A stretch of 64,000 bases of DNA from DYRG01 sp041161065 (GTDB lineage: Bacteria > Pseudomonadota > Gammaproteobacteria > Beggiatoales > Beggiatoaceae): positions 62,001-126,000 of the forward strand of contig JBEAVE010000030.1 of the NCBI GenBank assembly GCA_041161065.1, read 5' to 3'. The translations under genes were made by a program, and so were the position numbers. Of this stretch, positions 54,249 through 63,328 are shown one piece after another. Below the pieces are notes generated by a model that had not been told where the DNA came from, ran no database searches, and was given only the letters and a program-made list of their open reading frames with translations. Position 1 is the first letter of the stretch. Each line of letters opens with the position of its first letter.

Positions 54249-54925
54249 AAATTGTCCTTGCGTTCGCGGTGGTGATGGGTGTGGTGGGGTGCGCGGTTCA
54301 GCCACCCACGCCTCTCGATTCGCCGCCAAAAACCGTCAAAACTCCGCCTTCGCCCGATGTTGTGCACTATCGAGTGAGGCGCGGCGACACGCTGTTTAAT
54401 ATCGCGCGACGTTACGGATTGAAAGCCGCAGAAATCGCAACGTGGAATGCACTCAGCGCGCCTTATCGATTGCAAGTCGGACAGCTTTTACGCCTGTTAA
54501 AACAACCCGTTACCCGATCAACGCCGCGATTTTTGCCGTCCGAAAATTGTTCGCAACCCGTTCAATGGCAATTGCCAACCAGTGGGCGGATTATTCGCAC
54601 TATTTCGCGGAATGGACGGCAAGGCATTGAAATTTATGGTAATTTTTCGCAAACGGTATTTGCTGCCGCCGACGGACAAGTGGCTTACAGCGGAAATGGC
54701 GTGCAAGGTTATACGGGCGGGTTAATTATTTTAAATCATTCAACGGGTTGGCGCAGCGTGTACGCGCATAATCAACAGCGATTGGTCACAAAAGACACCT
54801 TCGTGAAACGCGGGCAACCCATCGCAACATTGGGCGTGAATCAACGCCGCCGTCCTGTTTTGCATTTTGAAATCCGTTGTGGGCGCAACACATTGAATCC
54901 ACTGCTTTATTTATCGGGGAATTAG
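54245..54925 (+). CDS. nlpD: NlpD-like lipoprotein: LysM plus degenerate LytM (M23) domain
   Basis: 226 residues. Lipobox VVGC (Cys16), one LysM domain (about 40-84) and a C-terminal M23 fold (about 115-224). The catalytic metal motifs are altered: the HxxxD position reads GIEIYG and the HxH position LHFEI, so it is probably not a hydrolase, like E. coli NlpD, which activates amidases during cell division. Immediately upstream of rpoS, the conserved gammaproteobacterial order; in E. coli the main rpoS promoter lies inside nlpD. Confidence 0.9.
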   Translation: MKIVLAFAVVMGVVGCAVQPPTPLDSPPKTVKTPPSPDVVHYRVRRGDTLFNIARRYGLKAAEIATWNALSAPYRLQVGQLLRLLKQPVTRSTPRFLPSENCSQPVQWQLPTSGRIIRTISRNGRQGIEIYGNFSQTVFAAADGQVAYSGNGVQGYTGGLIILNHSTGWRSVYAHNQQRLVTKDTFVKRGQPIATLGVNQRRRPVLHFEIRCGRNTLNPLLYLSGN

Positions 54926-54927
54926 CC

Positions 54928-55884
54928 GTGACAGAAGAAGACTTTGATCCTTCAGAAAGCGATTTAGCCTTTTTGGAAAATGTTGAAGAAAATGCCCTTT
55001 TAACGCTCGATAATGTAGAGGAACTTTCTAAATCAAATGTTTCAAATTCCGAACCCGATGCCATGCATTTGTACTTGCAAGAAATTGGAGCAATTCCTCT
55101 TTTAACACCCGCAGAGGAAATACAATTGGCGCGGCAGGTTTGTCAGGGTAACAAAAAAGCCACTCAACAAATGATCGAAGCTAATCTACGTTTAGTTGTA
55201 AAAATCGCGCGCCGTTATTTGAATCGAGGTATGCCGTTCTTAGATTTAATTGAGGAAGGTAATATCGGTTTAATTCGAGCAGTTCAAAAGTTTGATCCCG
55301 AACGCGGTTTTCGTTTCTCAACCTATGCAACGTGGTGGATTCGACAAACCATTGAACGCGCCTTAATGAACCAAACTCGAATGATTCGTTTGCCCGTACA
55401 TATTATTTCTGAAATTAACAAATATTTACGCACATCGAGAACCCTTAAACATCATTTGCAACGTGAACCCACCAATGAAGAAGTTGCTCACCATTTAGAA
55501 AAGCCGTTGCACTCCGTTCAACGAATGATCGAATTATTAGAACCTGTCGCGTCCGCAGATACCCCCAGAACGGACGATCTTGATAAGTCGTTGCTCGATA
55601 CAATTCCAGATGATTACAACCCAGAACCCAGCTACTGTATTGAAAAATCAGATATGGATCGACAATTAACCGTTTGGTTGTCGCAACTCTCTGAAAAACA
55701 ACGTACTGTGATGGAATTGCGTTTTGGTTTGAAATCTTCAGAACCGCTCACTTTAGAGAAAACAGGTGAGAAAATGGGGATTACTCGAGAACGGACTCGT
55801 CAAATCCAAATTGATGCACTTTCAAAGCTCCGCCAATTATTAGAACATGACGGAATATCTGCTCACGAATTGCTCTACAAATGA
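54928..55884 (+). CDS. rpoS: RNA polymerase sigma factor RpoS
   Basis: 318 residues from GTG 54928, two bases after nlpD and with GGGGA upstream; an ATG at 54877 would overlap nlpD and add atypical residues. Region 1.2 (DAMHLYLQEIG), region 2 (ANLRLVVKIARRYLNRGMPFLDLIEEGN in pieces, FSTYATWWIRQ), region 3 and region 4 (LSEKQRTVMELRFGL, TRERTRQIQ) are complete. Length and the acidic N-terminus fit RpoS rather than the longer RpoD. Controls stationary phase and general stress genes. Confidence 0.93.
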   Translation: MTEEDFDPSESDLAFLENVEENALLTLDNVEELSKSNVSNSEPDAMHLYLQEIGAIPLLTPAEEIQLARQVCQGNKKATQQMIEANLRLVVKIARRYLNRGMPFLDLIEEGNIGLIRAVQKFDPERGFRFSTYATWWIRQTIERALMNQTRMIRLPVHIISEINKYLRTSRTLKHHLQREPTNEEVAHHLEKPLHSVQRMIELLEPVASADTPRTDDLDKSLLDTIPDDYNPEPSYCIEKSDMDRQLTVWLSQLSEKQRTVMELRFGLKSSEPLTLEKTGEKMGITRERTRQIQIDALSKLRQLLEHDGISAHELLYK

Positions 55885-55890
55885 ACTATT

Positions 55891-56562
55891 ATGAAATTAC
55901 TTGCTTTAGATACCTCGACCGATGCCTGTTCTTGTGCGTTACAAATCCATCAAGAAATCATTTTTGTGGAAGAAATTGCTCCCCGCCGTCATGCCGAATT
56001 GATTTTAGAAATGGTTGATCATTTATTTGTAGAAAGCGGACTTTCTCCCACTGAATTAGATGCCGTTGCTTTTGGTTGTGGACCCGGAAGTTTCACTGGT
56101 ATTCGCATTGCAACGGGCGTTACACAAGGCATTGCATTTGGATTAGAAATCCCCGTTATTCCGATTTCAACTTTAGCGATTCTTGCGCAAGGAGCATATC
56201 ATGTTCACAATGATTGCAAAAATGTGTTAGTTGCAATTGATGCCAGAATGAATGAAGTTTATTGGGGGGAATATCAACTTTATGAAAATATAATGCGATT
56301 ACAAGGTGAGGAAATAGTGAGCAAACCTGAGCATTTGCCCACTATAAAAACAACATCATATTATGGTGTTGGAAATGGTTGGAAAAGTTATCAACCGCTT
56401 TTAATGCCACAGTTTGAACCTAATTTAATTAATGTAATCGATGAGCCTTATCCTTTTGCAAAAAATATGTTACCCTTAGCTATTCGCGCATTTGAAGAAA
56501 ATAATGTCGTTTCTGTAGAACAAGCCTTGCCCATTTATTTGAGAAACCAAGTTACTTTTTGA
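55891..56562 (+). CDS. tsaB: tRNA threonylcarbamoyladenosine protein TsaB
   Basis: 223 residues. ASKHA-type fold: LALDTSTDACSCAL at the N-terminus and GCGPGSFTGIRIATG, the family signature. TsaB pairs with TsaD and TsaE to make t6A37 in ANN-reading tRNAs. Starts six bases after rpoS and overlaps the next frame. Confidence 0.94.
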   Translation: MKLLALDTSTDACSCALQIHQEIIFVEEIAPRRHAELILEMVDHLFVESGLSPTELDAVAFGCGPGSFTGIRIATGVTQGIAFGLEIPVIPISTLAILAQGAYHVHNDCKNVLVAIDARMNEVYWGEYQLYENIMRLQGEEIVSKPEHLPTIKTTSYYGVGNGWKSYQPLLMPQFEPNLINVIDEPYPFAKNMLPLAIRAFEENNVVSVEQALPIYLRNQVTF

Positions 56563-56570
56563 TTAAAAAT

Positions 56571-57947
56571 ATGCCACATTTATTGATTTCTGCTGCCCAT
56601 AAATCTTCTGGTAAAACTACCTTGAGTATTGGTTTGTGTGCTGCTCTCAAACAACGCGGTTTAATTGTGCAACCTTTCAAAAAAGGACCCGATTATATCG
56701 ATCCGCTTTGGTTAAGTGAAGCGGCTGGAAATCCTTGTTATAACTTAGATTTTTACACCATGTCAAAAGAAGAAATCATTAAATTAATGGTTTGTCGTTC
56801 TCAACATAGTGATATTTCTCTGATTGAAGCAAATAAGGGTTTGTATGATGGTTTAGATTTAGATGGAAGCAACAGTAATGCAGCCTTAGCAAAATTGGTA
56901 AATGCGCCGGTAATTTTAGTATTAAGTACCAAAGGAATGACTCGAGGAATTGCGCCGTTAATTTTAGGGTATCAACAGTTTGATAAAGATATTCATATTG
57001 CGGGCGTAATTTTGAATCAAGTGGGGGGTTCTCGCCATGAATCAAAATTGAGAGCAATTATTGAGCATTATACCGACATTTCAGTGATTGGTGCGGTGCA
57101 ATTTAATCCTCAATTGAATATTGATGAACGGCATTTGGGTTTAATGCCAAGTAATGAAATAAAAGCAGTACAACTTAAAATAAATACGATTGCAAATATT
57201 GTTTCAAACTCTGTAAATTTAGATCAATTATTAACGTTAGCTAATTTTAGTGCACCCACTGTAACAACTTGTTCAAAGAAAACAAATAAAAAAACGCATT
57301 TACGGTTGGGTATTTTGCGAGATCAAGCATTTGGTTTTTATTACCCTGAAGATTTAGAAAATTTACAGCATCTCGGCGCAGAATTGGTTTTCATTAACGC
57401 ATTGCATGATCAACAATTACCTAATCTTGATGGTTTGTTTATTGGGGGGGGATTTCCTGAAATGTATGCAGAGCAACTTTCCTCTAATATGGGTTTGAAA
57501 AAAGCGATTTACAATGCGATAGAAAACAATTTACCCGTTTATGCAGAATGTGGTGGTTTGATGTATTTGGCAAAGCATTTGATTATTAGAGAAAAAGCAT
57601 TTGAAATGGTGGGCGCATTAGATTTGGATACACAAATGTTTGAACGTCCACAAGGTCGAGGTTATGTGCATTTGCAGGAAACAGGAAATGGTTTGTGGAA
57701 ATTAGAAAATTCAAATGAAAAATCCGCCACTTTCGCCGCCCACGAATTTCATTATTCTAAAGCAATTAACATTTCTCCAAACTTGCAATTTGCTTATCAG
57801 GTTTTGAGAGGAATGGGGGTTGATGGAAAGCATGATGGTATTGTGTATAAAAATACCTTGGCTTCCTATTCTCATTTGAGAACCGTCGAGAACAATGCGT
57901 GGACAAATCGTTTTATCAATTTCATAGAAAACACTAAACAAAAGTAA
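56571..57947 (+). CDS. cbiA: Cobyrinate a,c-diamide synthase
   Basis: 458 residues from ATG 56571 (a TTG at 56559 overlapping tsaB is an alternative; no clear ribosome site for either). N-terminal P-loop ATPase domain (SAAHKSSGKTT, KKGPDYIDP) and C-terminal class I glutamine amidotransferase domain with the nucleophile region YAECGGLMYL. Amidates (hydrogeno)cobyrinate at a and c in cobalamin synthesis. It is isolated from other cob genes and no cobalamin riboswitch is visible upstream. The aerobic name cobB is equally possible. Confidence 0.9.
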   Translation: MPHLLISAAHKSSGKTTLSIGLCAALKQRGLIVQPFKKGPDYIDPLWLSEAAGNPCYNLDFYTMSKEEIIKLMVCRSQHSDISLIEANKGLYDGLDLDGSNSNAALAKLVNAPVILVLSTKGMTRGIAPLILGYQQFDKDIHIAGVILNQVGGSRHESKLRAIIEHYTDISVIGAVQFNPQLNIDERHLGLMPSNEIKAVQLKINTIANIVSNSVNLDQLLTLANFSAPTVTTCSKKTNKKTHLRLGILRDQAFGFYYPEDLENLQHLGAELVFINALHDQQLPNLDGLFIGGGFPEMYAEQLSSNMGLKKAIYNAIENNLPVYAECGGLMYLAKHLIIREKAFEMVGALDLDTQMFERPQGRGYVHLQETGNGLWKLENSNEKSATFAAHEFHYSKAINISPNLQFAYQVLRGMGVDGKHDGIVYKNTLASYSHLRTVENNAWTNRFINFIENTKQK

Positions 57948-57952
57948 AAAAC

Positions 57953-59290
57953 ATGGATAAGAAAATAGGTTTTATTTCTTTAGGTTGCCCTAAAGCAACG
58001 GTCGATTCAGAGCTCATTTTAACTCAATTACGTTCTGAAGGTTATCAATTGGTTTCTGGTTATGAAGAATCCGATTTGATTATTGTAAATACTTGTGGTT
58101 TCATTAACGATGCAATCGATGAATCCTTAGAAACGATTGGAGAAGCGATTGTTAAAAATGGCAAAGTCATTGTTACCGGTTGTTTAGGAAAACGGGCAGA
58201 TTTAATCAGAGAAAACTACCCAGAAGTCTTAGCAATTACGGGAGCAAATGCGTTAGAAGAAGTTATGGAAGCGGTACATTTGAATGTGTCTGCACCGCAC
58301 GAACCTTTTAGTGATTTGATTCCGCCCGCAGGTTTGAAATTAACACCATCGCATTATGCGTATTTGAAAATTGCGGAAGGTTGCAATCAAAATTGTAGTT
58401 TCTGCGTGATTCCAAATTTGAGAGGAAAATTGGTGAGTCGACCTATTAACAAAATCTTAGATGAAGCAACGCATTTAGTGAATGCAGGTGTGAGAGAATT
58501 ATTGATTGTTTCTCAGGATACTGCTTCTTATGGAGTTGATGTGAAATATCAAACCACTTTTTGGCAAGGTCGTCCTCTAAAAACCCGCATTTCTGAATTA
58601 GCAAAACAACTCGGTAATTTAGATGCGTGGATTCGATTGCATTATGTGTATCCTTATCCTCATGTTGATGAATTAGTGGAATTGATGGCAGAAGGGTTTA
58701 TTTTGCCGTATTTGGATATTCCATTACAACACGCTTCTCCAAATATATTAAAAGCAATGAAAAGACCTGCTAATGTTGAGAACATGTTGAAACGAATTCA
58801 GCATTGGAGAAACATTTGTCCAGATTTAACCATTCGGAGCACATTTATTGTTGGATTTCCAAATGAAACTGAGCAAGAATTTAATGAATTATTGGATTTT
58901 TTAGTGGAAGCACAATTAGATCGAGTGGGCGCATTTGCGTATTCAAATGTTGAAGGTGCTCCCGCAAATAGCTTTGAAAATCAAATCGATGAAGAAACTA
59001 AAGCGGAACGTTTAGAACATTTTATGCGTGTTCAAAGTGAAATCAGTGCAAATAAATTACAAAACAAAATCGGTTCAATTATTCCTGTTATTATTGATGC
59101 GATAACTAATGAAGGAATTATTGCGCGCAGCAGTGGAGAAGCACCAGAAGTTGATGGCGTGGTTTGGATTGATTTACCCACAGAGAAAATAGATGTTGAA
59201 GTGGGCGATTTTGTCGATGTAGAAATTCGGGCGGCTGATGAGCATGATTTGTATGCAAGTTTAATAACGGATTTTGAGTATGATGATTGA
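57953..59290 (+). CDS. rimO: Ribosomal protein S12 methylthiotransferase RimO
   Basis: 445 residues. The N-terminal UPF0004 domain carries three Cys (C12, C48, C77) for the auxiliary cluster. The radical SAM motif CNQNCSFC has C144, C148, C151, and a C-terminal TRAM domain is present. The start IGFISLGCPKATVDSE is typical of RimO rather than MiaB. Adds a methylthio group to an Asp of S12. Five bases after cbiA; its end overlaps mtnB. Confidence 0.95.
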   Translation: MDKKIGFISLGCPKATVDSELILTQLRSEGYQLVSGYEESDLIIVNTCGFINDAIDESLETIGEAIVKNGKVIVTGCLGKRADLIRENYPEVLAITGANALEEVMEAVHLNVSAPHEPFSDLIPPAGLKLTPSHYAYLKIAEGCNQNCSFCVIPNLRGKLVSRPINKILDEATHLVNAGVRELLIVSQDTASYGVDVKYQTTFWQGRPLKTRISELAKQLGNLDAWIRLHYVYPYPHVDELVELMAEGFILPYLDIPLQHASPNILKAMKRPANVENMLKRIQHWRNICPDLTIRSTFIVGFPNETEQEFNELLDFLVEAQLDRVGAFAYSNVEGAPANSFENQIDEETKAERLEHFMRVQSEISANKLQNKIGSIIPVIIDAITNEGIIARSSGEAPEVDGVVWIDLPTEKIDVEVGDFVDVEIRAADEHDLYASLITDFEYDD

Positions 59291-59924
59291 GGAAACGACA
59301 TTTCAAATCGCTGCTCAAAGTATTTGTAATATTGGACGTTTTCTTTATAACAAAGGCTGGTGTCCAGCAACGAGCAGCAATTTCTCCGTGAGGCTTAATG
59401 AGCATTTGATAGCCATTACAGCATCGGGAAAATTAAAGGGCGAATTAGCAGAGAAAGATATTTTATTAATTGATATGAACGGTAAAGCCATTCAAAGCAA
59501 TTTGAAACCTTCCGCAGAAACCTTTTTGCACACGGGTTTGTATCAACGTGACAAAACCATTGGTTGTGTTTTACATACCCATTCAGTCAATGCAACAGTG
59601 CTTTCTCGGTTATTTGAAAAACAAGGTTTTATTCGCGTAGAAGATTACGAAGTTTTGAAAGCCTTACCCAACATAGAAACCCATGAAACAAGTATTTCTA
59701 TTCCTATTTTTCCAAACACGCAAGATATTGCAACTTTAGCAAAGCAAGTTGATGAGTATTTAGATAAGAATCCGCAAACATTTGGTTATTGCATTGCGGG
59801 ACATGGTTTTTATAGCTGGGGTAAAGATATTGAAACCACTCGACGACATATTGAGGCATTTGAATTTTTATTTGAATGTGCTATTTTAGAAATGCAATTA
59901 CAATGCAAATCAAACGCATCTTAG
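59280..59924 (+). CDS. mtnB: Methylthioribulose-1-phosphate dehydratase
   Basis: 214 residues from ATG 59280 (ATG 59283 is an equal choice), overlapping rimO. Class II aldolase fold with zinc ligands in HTHSVN and the later GHGFYSWG; TSSNFSVR near the N-terminus and SAETFLHTGLY are family signatures. Acts in methionine salvage from methylthioadenosine. The next pathway genes (mtnC, mtnD) are not beside it. Confidence 0.9.
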   Translation: MMIEETTFQIAAQSICNIGRFLYNKGWCPATSSNFSVRLNEHLIAITASGKLKGELAEKDILLIDMNGKAIQSNLKPSAETFLHTGLYQRDKTIGCVLHTHSVNATVLSRLFEKQGFIRVEDYEVLKALPNIETHETSISIPIFPNTQDIATLAKQVDEYLDKNPQTFGYCIAGHGFYSWGKDIETTRRHIEAFEFLFECAILEMQLQCKSNAS

Positions 59925-60964
59925 TGATTTCTACGCGGCAAATTGGTGATGTTTTATTAACCACGCCGCTCATTCATTCTTTAAAACAAGCCACGCAAGC
60001 AAATATTGATGTGTTGGTATTTCAAGGAAAGGGAGCAGTTTTAGAAGGCAATCCCGATATAAGAAATCTCATTGAAATCCCCGAGCGTCCCCATTTCAAA
60101 GATCATTTCAAATTATTTCAAACGATTTTTAAAAAATATGATTTAGCGGTTTCTACGCAGGCGGGCGATCGTCCAGCTATTTATGCGTTTTTAGCGGCAA
60201 ATTATCGGGTAGGAGTATTGGCGGATTTGAAATTAAAAAATCTTTGGAAAAAATGGTGTTATCAGCGGTTTGTTTTGTTAGATGATTGGGATACGCCAAC
60301 AATTTTGCAAAATTTACAATTAGCCGATGTATTAAATATTTCTCGTTCTTATCAAGTTATTTTACCTCAATCCTCTAAAAAATCCGAGCAACTTCCTCTA
60401 AATTCTTATGCGGTTTTGCATTTAACGCCAATGTGGAAATACAAACGTTGGACAAAGGAAGGTTGGGAGAAAGTTGCTCAATGGATTGCAGAGCAAAATT
60501 GGCAAGTTGTTCTAACGGGTAGCACAAACAAAGAAGAACAACATTATATTTCTGACGTGATTAAAAACTTTCCTCAAAATACGTTAAATCTGGCGGGGAA
60601 ATTGTCATTTGCGGAAATTGCACAACTCATTGAAAAGAGTGAAGTTTATATTGGTGTGGATACGGCGGTGACACATTTGGCAGCGGCAACGGGTGCGCCG
60701 ACGGTTGCGTTGTTTGGTCCGACCAATCCAATTAAATGGTCGCCTTTTCCAAAAGATTACGCAGAAAACGCTCCCCCATTTCAAAGAGTTGCACCCTTTC
60801 AAAGAAACAAAAATATCGTTTTAATTCAAGGAATTGCAGATTGCGTGCCCTGTCATCAGGAAGGCTGTAACAAACATCGACAAAGCCATAGTCGTTGTTT
60901 AGATGAAATCCCCGCAGAAAGGGTGATTGAAGCGATAGTTGCTTTAAAAAAAAGCCGCACTTAA
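59903..60964 (+). CDS. Glycosyltransferase family 9 (heptosyltransferase-like)
   Basis: 353 residues from ATG 59903 (MQIKRILVIS), inside the last codons of mtnB. The GT9 hallmarks are the N-terminal RQIGDVLLTTPL and the C-terminal donor site GVDTAVTHLAAATGAPTVALFGPT. Close to RfaQ/WaaF-type enzymes that add ADP-heptose to the lipopolysaccharide core; the exact acceptor cannot be told. Last gene of the plus-strand run from nlpD; converges with soxZ. Confidence 0.9.
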   Translation: MQIKRILVISTRQIGDVLLTTPLIHSLKQATQANIDVLVFQGKGAVLEGNPDIRNLIEIPERPHFKDHFKLFQTIFKKYDLAVSTQAGDRPAIYAFLAANYRVGVLADLKLKNLWKKWCYQRFVLLDDWDTPTILQNLQLADVLNISRSYQVILPQSSKKSEQLPLNSYAVLHLTPMWKYKRWTKEGWEKVAQWIAEQNWQVVLTGSTNKEEQHYISDVIKNFPQNTLNLAGKLSFAEIAQLIEKSEVYIGVDTAVTHLAAATGAPTVALFGPTNPIKWSPFPKDYAENAPPFQRVAPFQRNKNIVLIQGIADCVPCHQEGCNKHRQSHSRCLDEIPAERVIEAIVALKKSRT

Positions 60965-60980
60965 TATAAAATGCAGCTTT
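60943..60980 (-). terminator. Intrinsic terminator of soxYZ
   Basis: Minus strand: stem 60980-60972 with 60959-60951 (one central mismatch) followed by eight T. It overlaps the end of the convergent GT9 gene. Confidence 0.8.
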
Positions 60981-61000
60981 GATTTTCTCGCAAGATTGTT

Positions 61001-61309
61001 TTATTTGATAACGGCTTCTTGGGTTTCTGTTTCACCCTTATTATCTTTCCAAGTTACTTTAACGCTGCCGCCTTCGTTGCTCTTAAATTTGAAAGACAAG
61101 TAGGGGTTTTTAGAAATCCCACCACTCCAATCCGAACTTAGAACAACTTTGCCCGCGTGTTCACAGGTTAGTTCTTGAATAAAATGCGCGGGAACAACCT
61201 CATTGGTCTTTTGATCTTTGCGCGTGCCGGTTTCCATGGGGTGACTCACGAGGATTTTAACTTCAATTACATCGCCTTCTTTCTTGGCTTGAACTCTCAT
61301 ACCAGACAT
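61001..61309 (-). CDS. soxZ: Thiosulfate oxidation carrier protein SoxZ
   Basis: 102 residues, the usual length. Ig-like fold with MRVQAK at the start and IKILVSHPMETGTRKD-like family sequence (here VKILVSHPMETG). It forms the heterodimer with SoxY; it has no signal peptide and travels with the Tat-exported SoxY. GGAG before the ATG, 25 bases after soxY. Other sox genes (AX, B) are not in this window. Confidence 0.96.
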   Translation of the reverse strand: MSGMRVQAKKEGDVIEVKILVSHPMETGTRKDQKTNEVVPAHFIQELTCEHAGKVVLSSDWSGGISKNPYLSFKFKSNEGGSVKVTWKDNKGETETQEAVIK

Positions 61310-61334
61310 GATTTGTGCTCCTTATTTGAAATGA

Positions 61335-61784
61335 TTAACCGCCGCAACCGCCGACAGTGACTTTAACTTCTTTCTTGGCAGAAAAGAATTTACCGTCGGA
61401 TTTTACGAGAGCAACGACATTAGAAGTGCCACCCATTTTAATGCGAGTAGAAATGTAACCCACGCCGTTGTCACCTAACTTAAAGTTTGCAATTAAAGGA
61501 ACGGGATTTTTTTCTACTAAAATTGCAATGGATTCAATTTTAGGTAATTCAGCGTTAATTTGGATAGGAACGACCGCGCCGTTTTCAGCGATTTCGGGCA
61601 CTTTAATGGCGATGGCGGGACTGTCGGTGACTTCTGCGCCGCCAGAAACGCTTTTCAAGGCATTTTCATAGTCTTTAGCGTCAAAGCCAGCGGTTCGGGC
61701 GGCTTCTGCAAACGCGCGCGGCATCGCAACGGCGACGCTTCCTACCAACGCACCTTTTAAGAAAGTTCTGCGTTTCATACTCAT
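61335..61784 (-). CDS. soxY: Sulfur-carrier protein SoxY
   Basis: 149 residues. A twin-arginine signal (KRRTFLKG) starts the protein; the C-terminus ends VTVGGCGG, whose Cys is the swinging-arm residue that carries sulfur intermediates during periplasmic thiosulfate oxidation. AGGAG lies six bases before ATG 61784. Operon with soxZ and its terminator. soxYZ apart from soxAX/B is common in gammaproteobacterial sulfur oxidisers that store sulfur globules. Confidence 0.97.
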   Translation of the reverse strand: MSMKRRTFLKGALVGSVAVAMPRAFAEAARTAGFDAKDYENALKSVSGGAEVTDSPAIAIKVPEIAENGAVVPIQINAELPKIESIAILVEKNPVPLIANFKLGDNGVGYISTRIKMGGTSNVVALVKSDGKFFSAKKEVKVTVGGCGG

Positions 61785-61870
61785 AGATAGCTCCTTTTTG
61801 TTTCAAATCGATTTTTTTTCACAGCTTCACATCATAAGCAATAAATTCATGTCTGACAAGCACACAAACG

Positions 61871-63328
61871 CTACCCTTTGCTTTTACGCCCATGTTTTTC
61901 ATCATCTTTTTTTGTTTCACGCAATTCATTTTCCCACTGATTCAAACGAGATTCTAATCGCGATGCCAGATAAAAACTAAGGTTTTTTAAACGCAAAGCC
62001 TGTTTCAATTGCTCAACCGCCAAACCCGTTTGACCATTCAAATAATACGATTCTCCCATCGCTAAATGCGCATCGCCGGTTTGTTCTGCTTCTTGATAGG
62101 CTTGCGCTAATAAACGATAAAAATCAGGGCGATTTGAAATAGTCAGTGTTTCCAAGACTTTCACCGCTTCGCCAGCACGTTTTTCCTCCAATAATAAACG
62201 AGCATATTGCGTAGAAAGTAACATATCTTTTGGATAGATTTTCAACGCATTTTCACATAATTCCAATGCCTTTTCTTTATTACCTTGCAATGCAGACAAT
62301 TGCGCCGCCGCTTGCCGATAAATCACCCGATCTTGATCATTTTCTTTTAACCAGTTCAAATGCGAAATAACGTTATCGGGTTGTTTCTGCAATAATCCCG
62401 CTTGCACTAACGCATAATGCACCGCTCGTTCATCTCTAAACTTACCCGTTTCTAAGGATTTTTCTAATTGCTTAACCAATGCTTCCACATCATCGCTGGT
62501 TTCAACTAACACTTTGGCTTTCATTAACGCATATTCATTACTATCTTTATGCCAAGTTTCTTGATGTGCAATCTTTTCTGCCCGATCTTTTGCTTCCGCA
62601 ATTCGATCGGTTGTAACAGGGTGTGTACGGAGAAACTCTGGAACGCTATTTTCATAAAAACGGTTCTCTAATTGTAATCGTTCAAAAAAAGATGGCATAC
62701 TTAACGGATTGAAACCCGCTTTAGAAAGCGTTTCCATACCCACTCGATCCGCCTCTTTTTCATGGGCGCGCGTGAAATCAATTTGCATTTGAACATTACC
62801 CGCCATAATTGCCGCCAAACCCGCTTGTCCTAGTTCTGCATTTCTTGCCCCTGCTAAAACCGCTGCAATAATTGCCGCCACTGAAACCAATGACAATTTA
62901 CCACTTTCCTCGACTTTTCTCGCAATATGGCGTTGCGTAACGTGAGCAATTTCATGCGCCAAAACAGAAGCTAATTCGCTTTCATCTCGAGAATGTAAAA
63001 TTAAACCACTGTGCACACCCACAAATCCTCCCGGTGCAGCAAAGGCGTTAATATCTGCTGATTTTATAACGAAAAAAGTAAAAGGTTGGGCTGGATTTTC
63101 ACTGTTTGCGGCTAATCGATAACCTAGTGCATTAAAATAATCTTCGATTTCTGGACTATCGATAATTTTAACTTGCTGACGTAATTGCCGCATAAATTGC
63201 TGACCGATTTCTTGTTCCTCTGCGGGAGAAAAGACTTGATCTGCTGATAATCCGATTTCTGGTAAATTCATTCCATACACATTCACAAATGCGCATAACG
63301 TCAGTAAAGTAACCATTTTCTTTAACAT
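61871..63328 (-). CDS. BepA/YfgC-like M48 metalloprotease with TPR domain
   Basis: 485 residues. Signal peptide of about 19, then the M48 catalytic domain with HEIAH (zinc) and the downstream EKEAD third ligand; the C-terminal half is helical with TPR-type repeats (ALELCENALKIYPKDMLLSTQYA in pieces). In E. coli BepA degrades or chaperones misassembled LptD and BAM substrates in the periplasm. Starts immediately after the dnaX stop (TAAATG). Confidence 0.92.
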   Translation of the reverse strand: MLKKMVTLLTLCAFVNVYGMNLPEIGLSADQVFSPAEEQEIGQQFMRQLRQQVKIIDSPEIEDYFNALGYRLAANSENPAQPFTFFVIKSADINAFAAPGGFVGVHSGLILHSRDESELASVLAHEIAHVTQRHIARKVEESGKLSLVSVAAIIAAVLAGARNAELGQAGLAAIMAGNVQMQIDFTRAHEKEADRVGMETLSKAGFNPLSMPSFFERLQLENRFYENSVPEFLRTHPVTTDRIAEAKDRAEKIAHQETWHKDSNEYALMKAKVLVETSDDVEALVKQLEKSLETGKFRDERAVHYALVQAGLLQKQPDNVISHLNWLKENDQDRVIYRQAAAQLSALQGNKEKALELCENALKIYPKDMLLSTQYARLLLEEKRAGEAVKVLETLTISNRPDFYRLLAQAYQEAEQTGDAHLAMGESYYLNGQTGLAVEQLKQALRLKNLSFYLASRLESRLNQWENELRETKKDDEKHGRKSKG

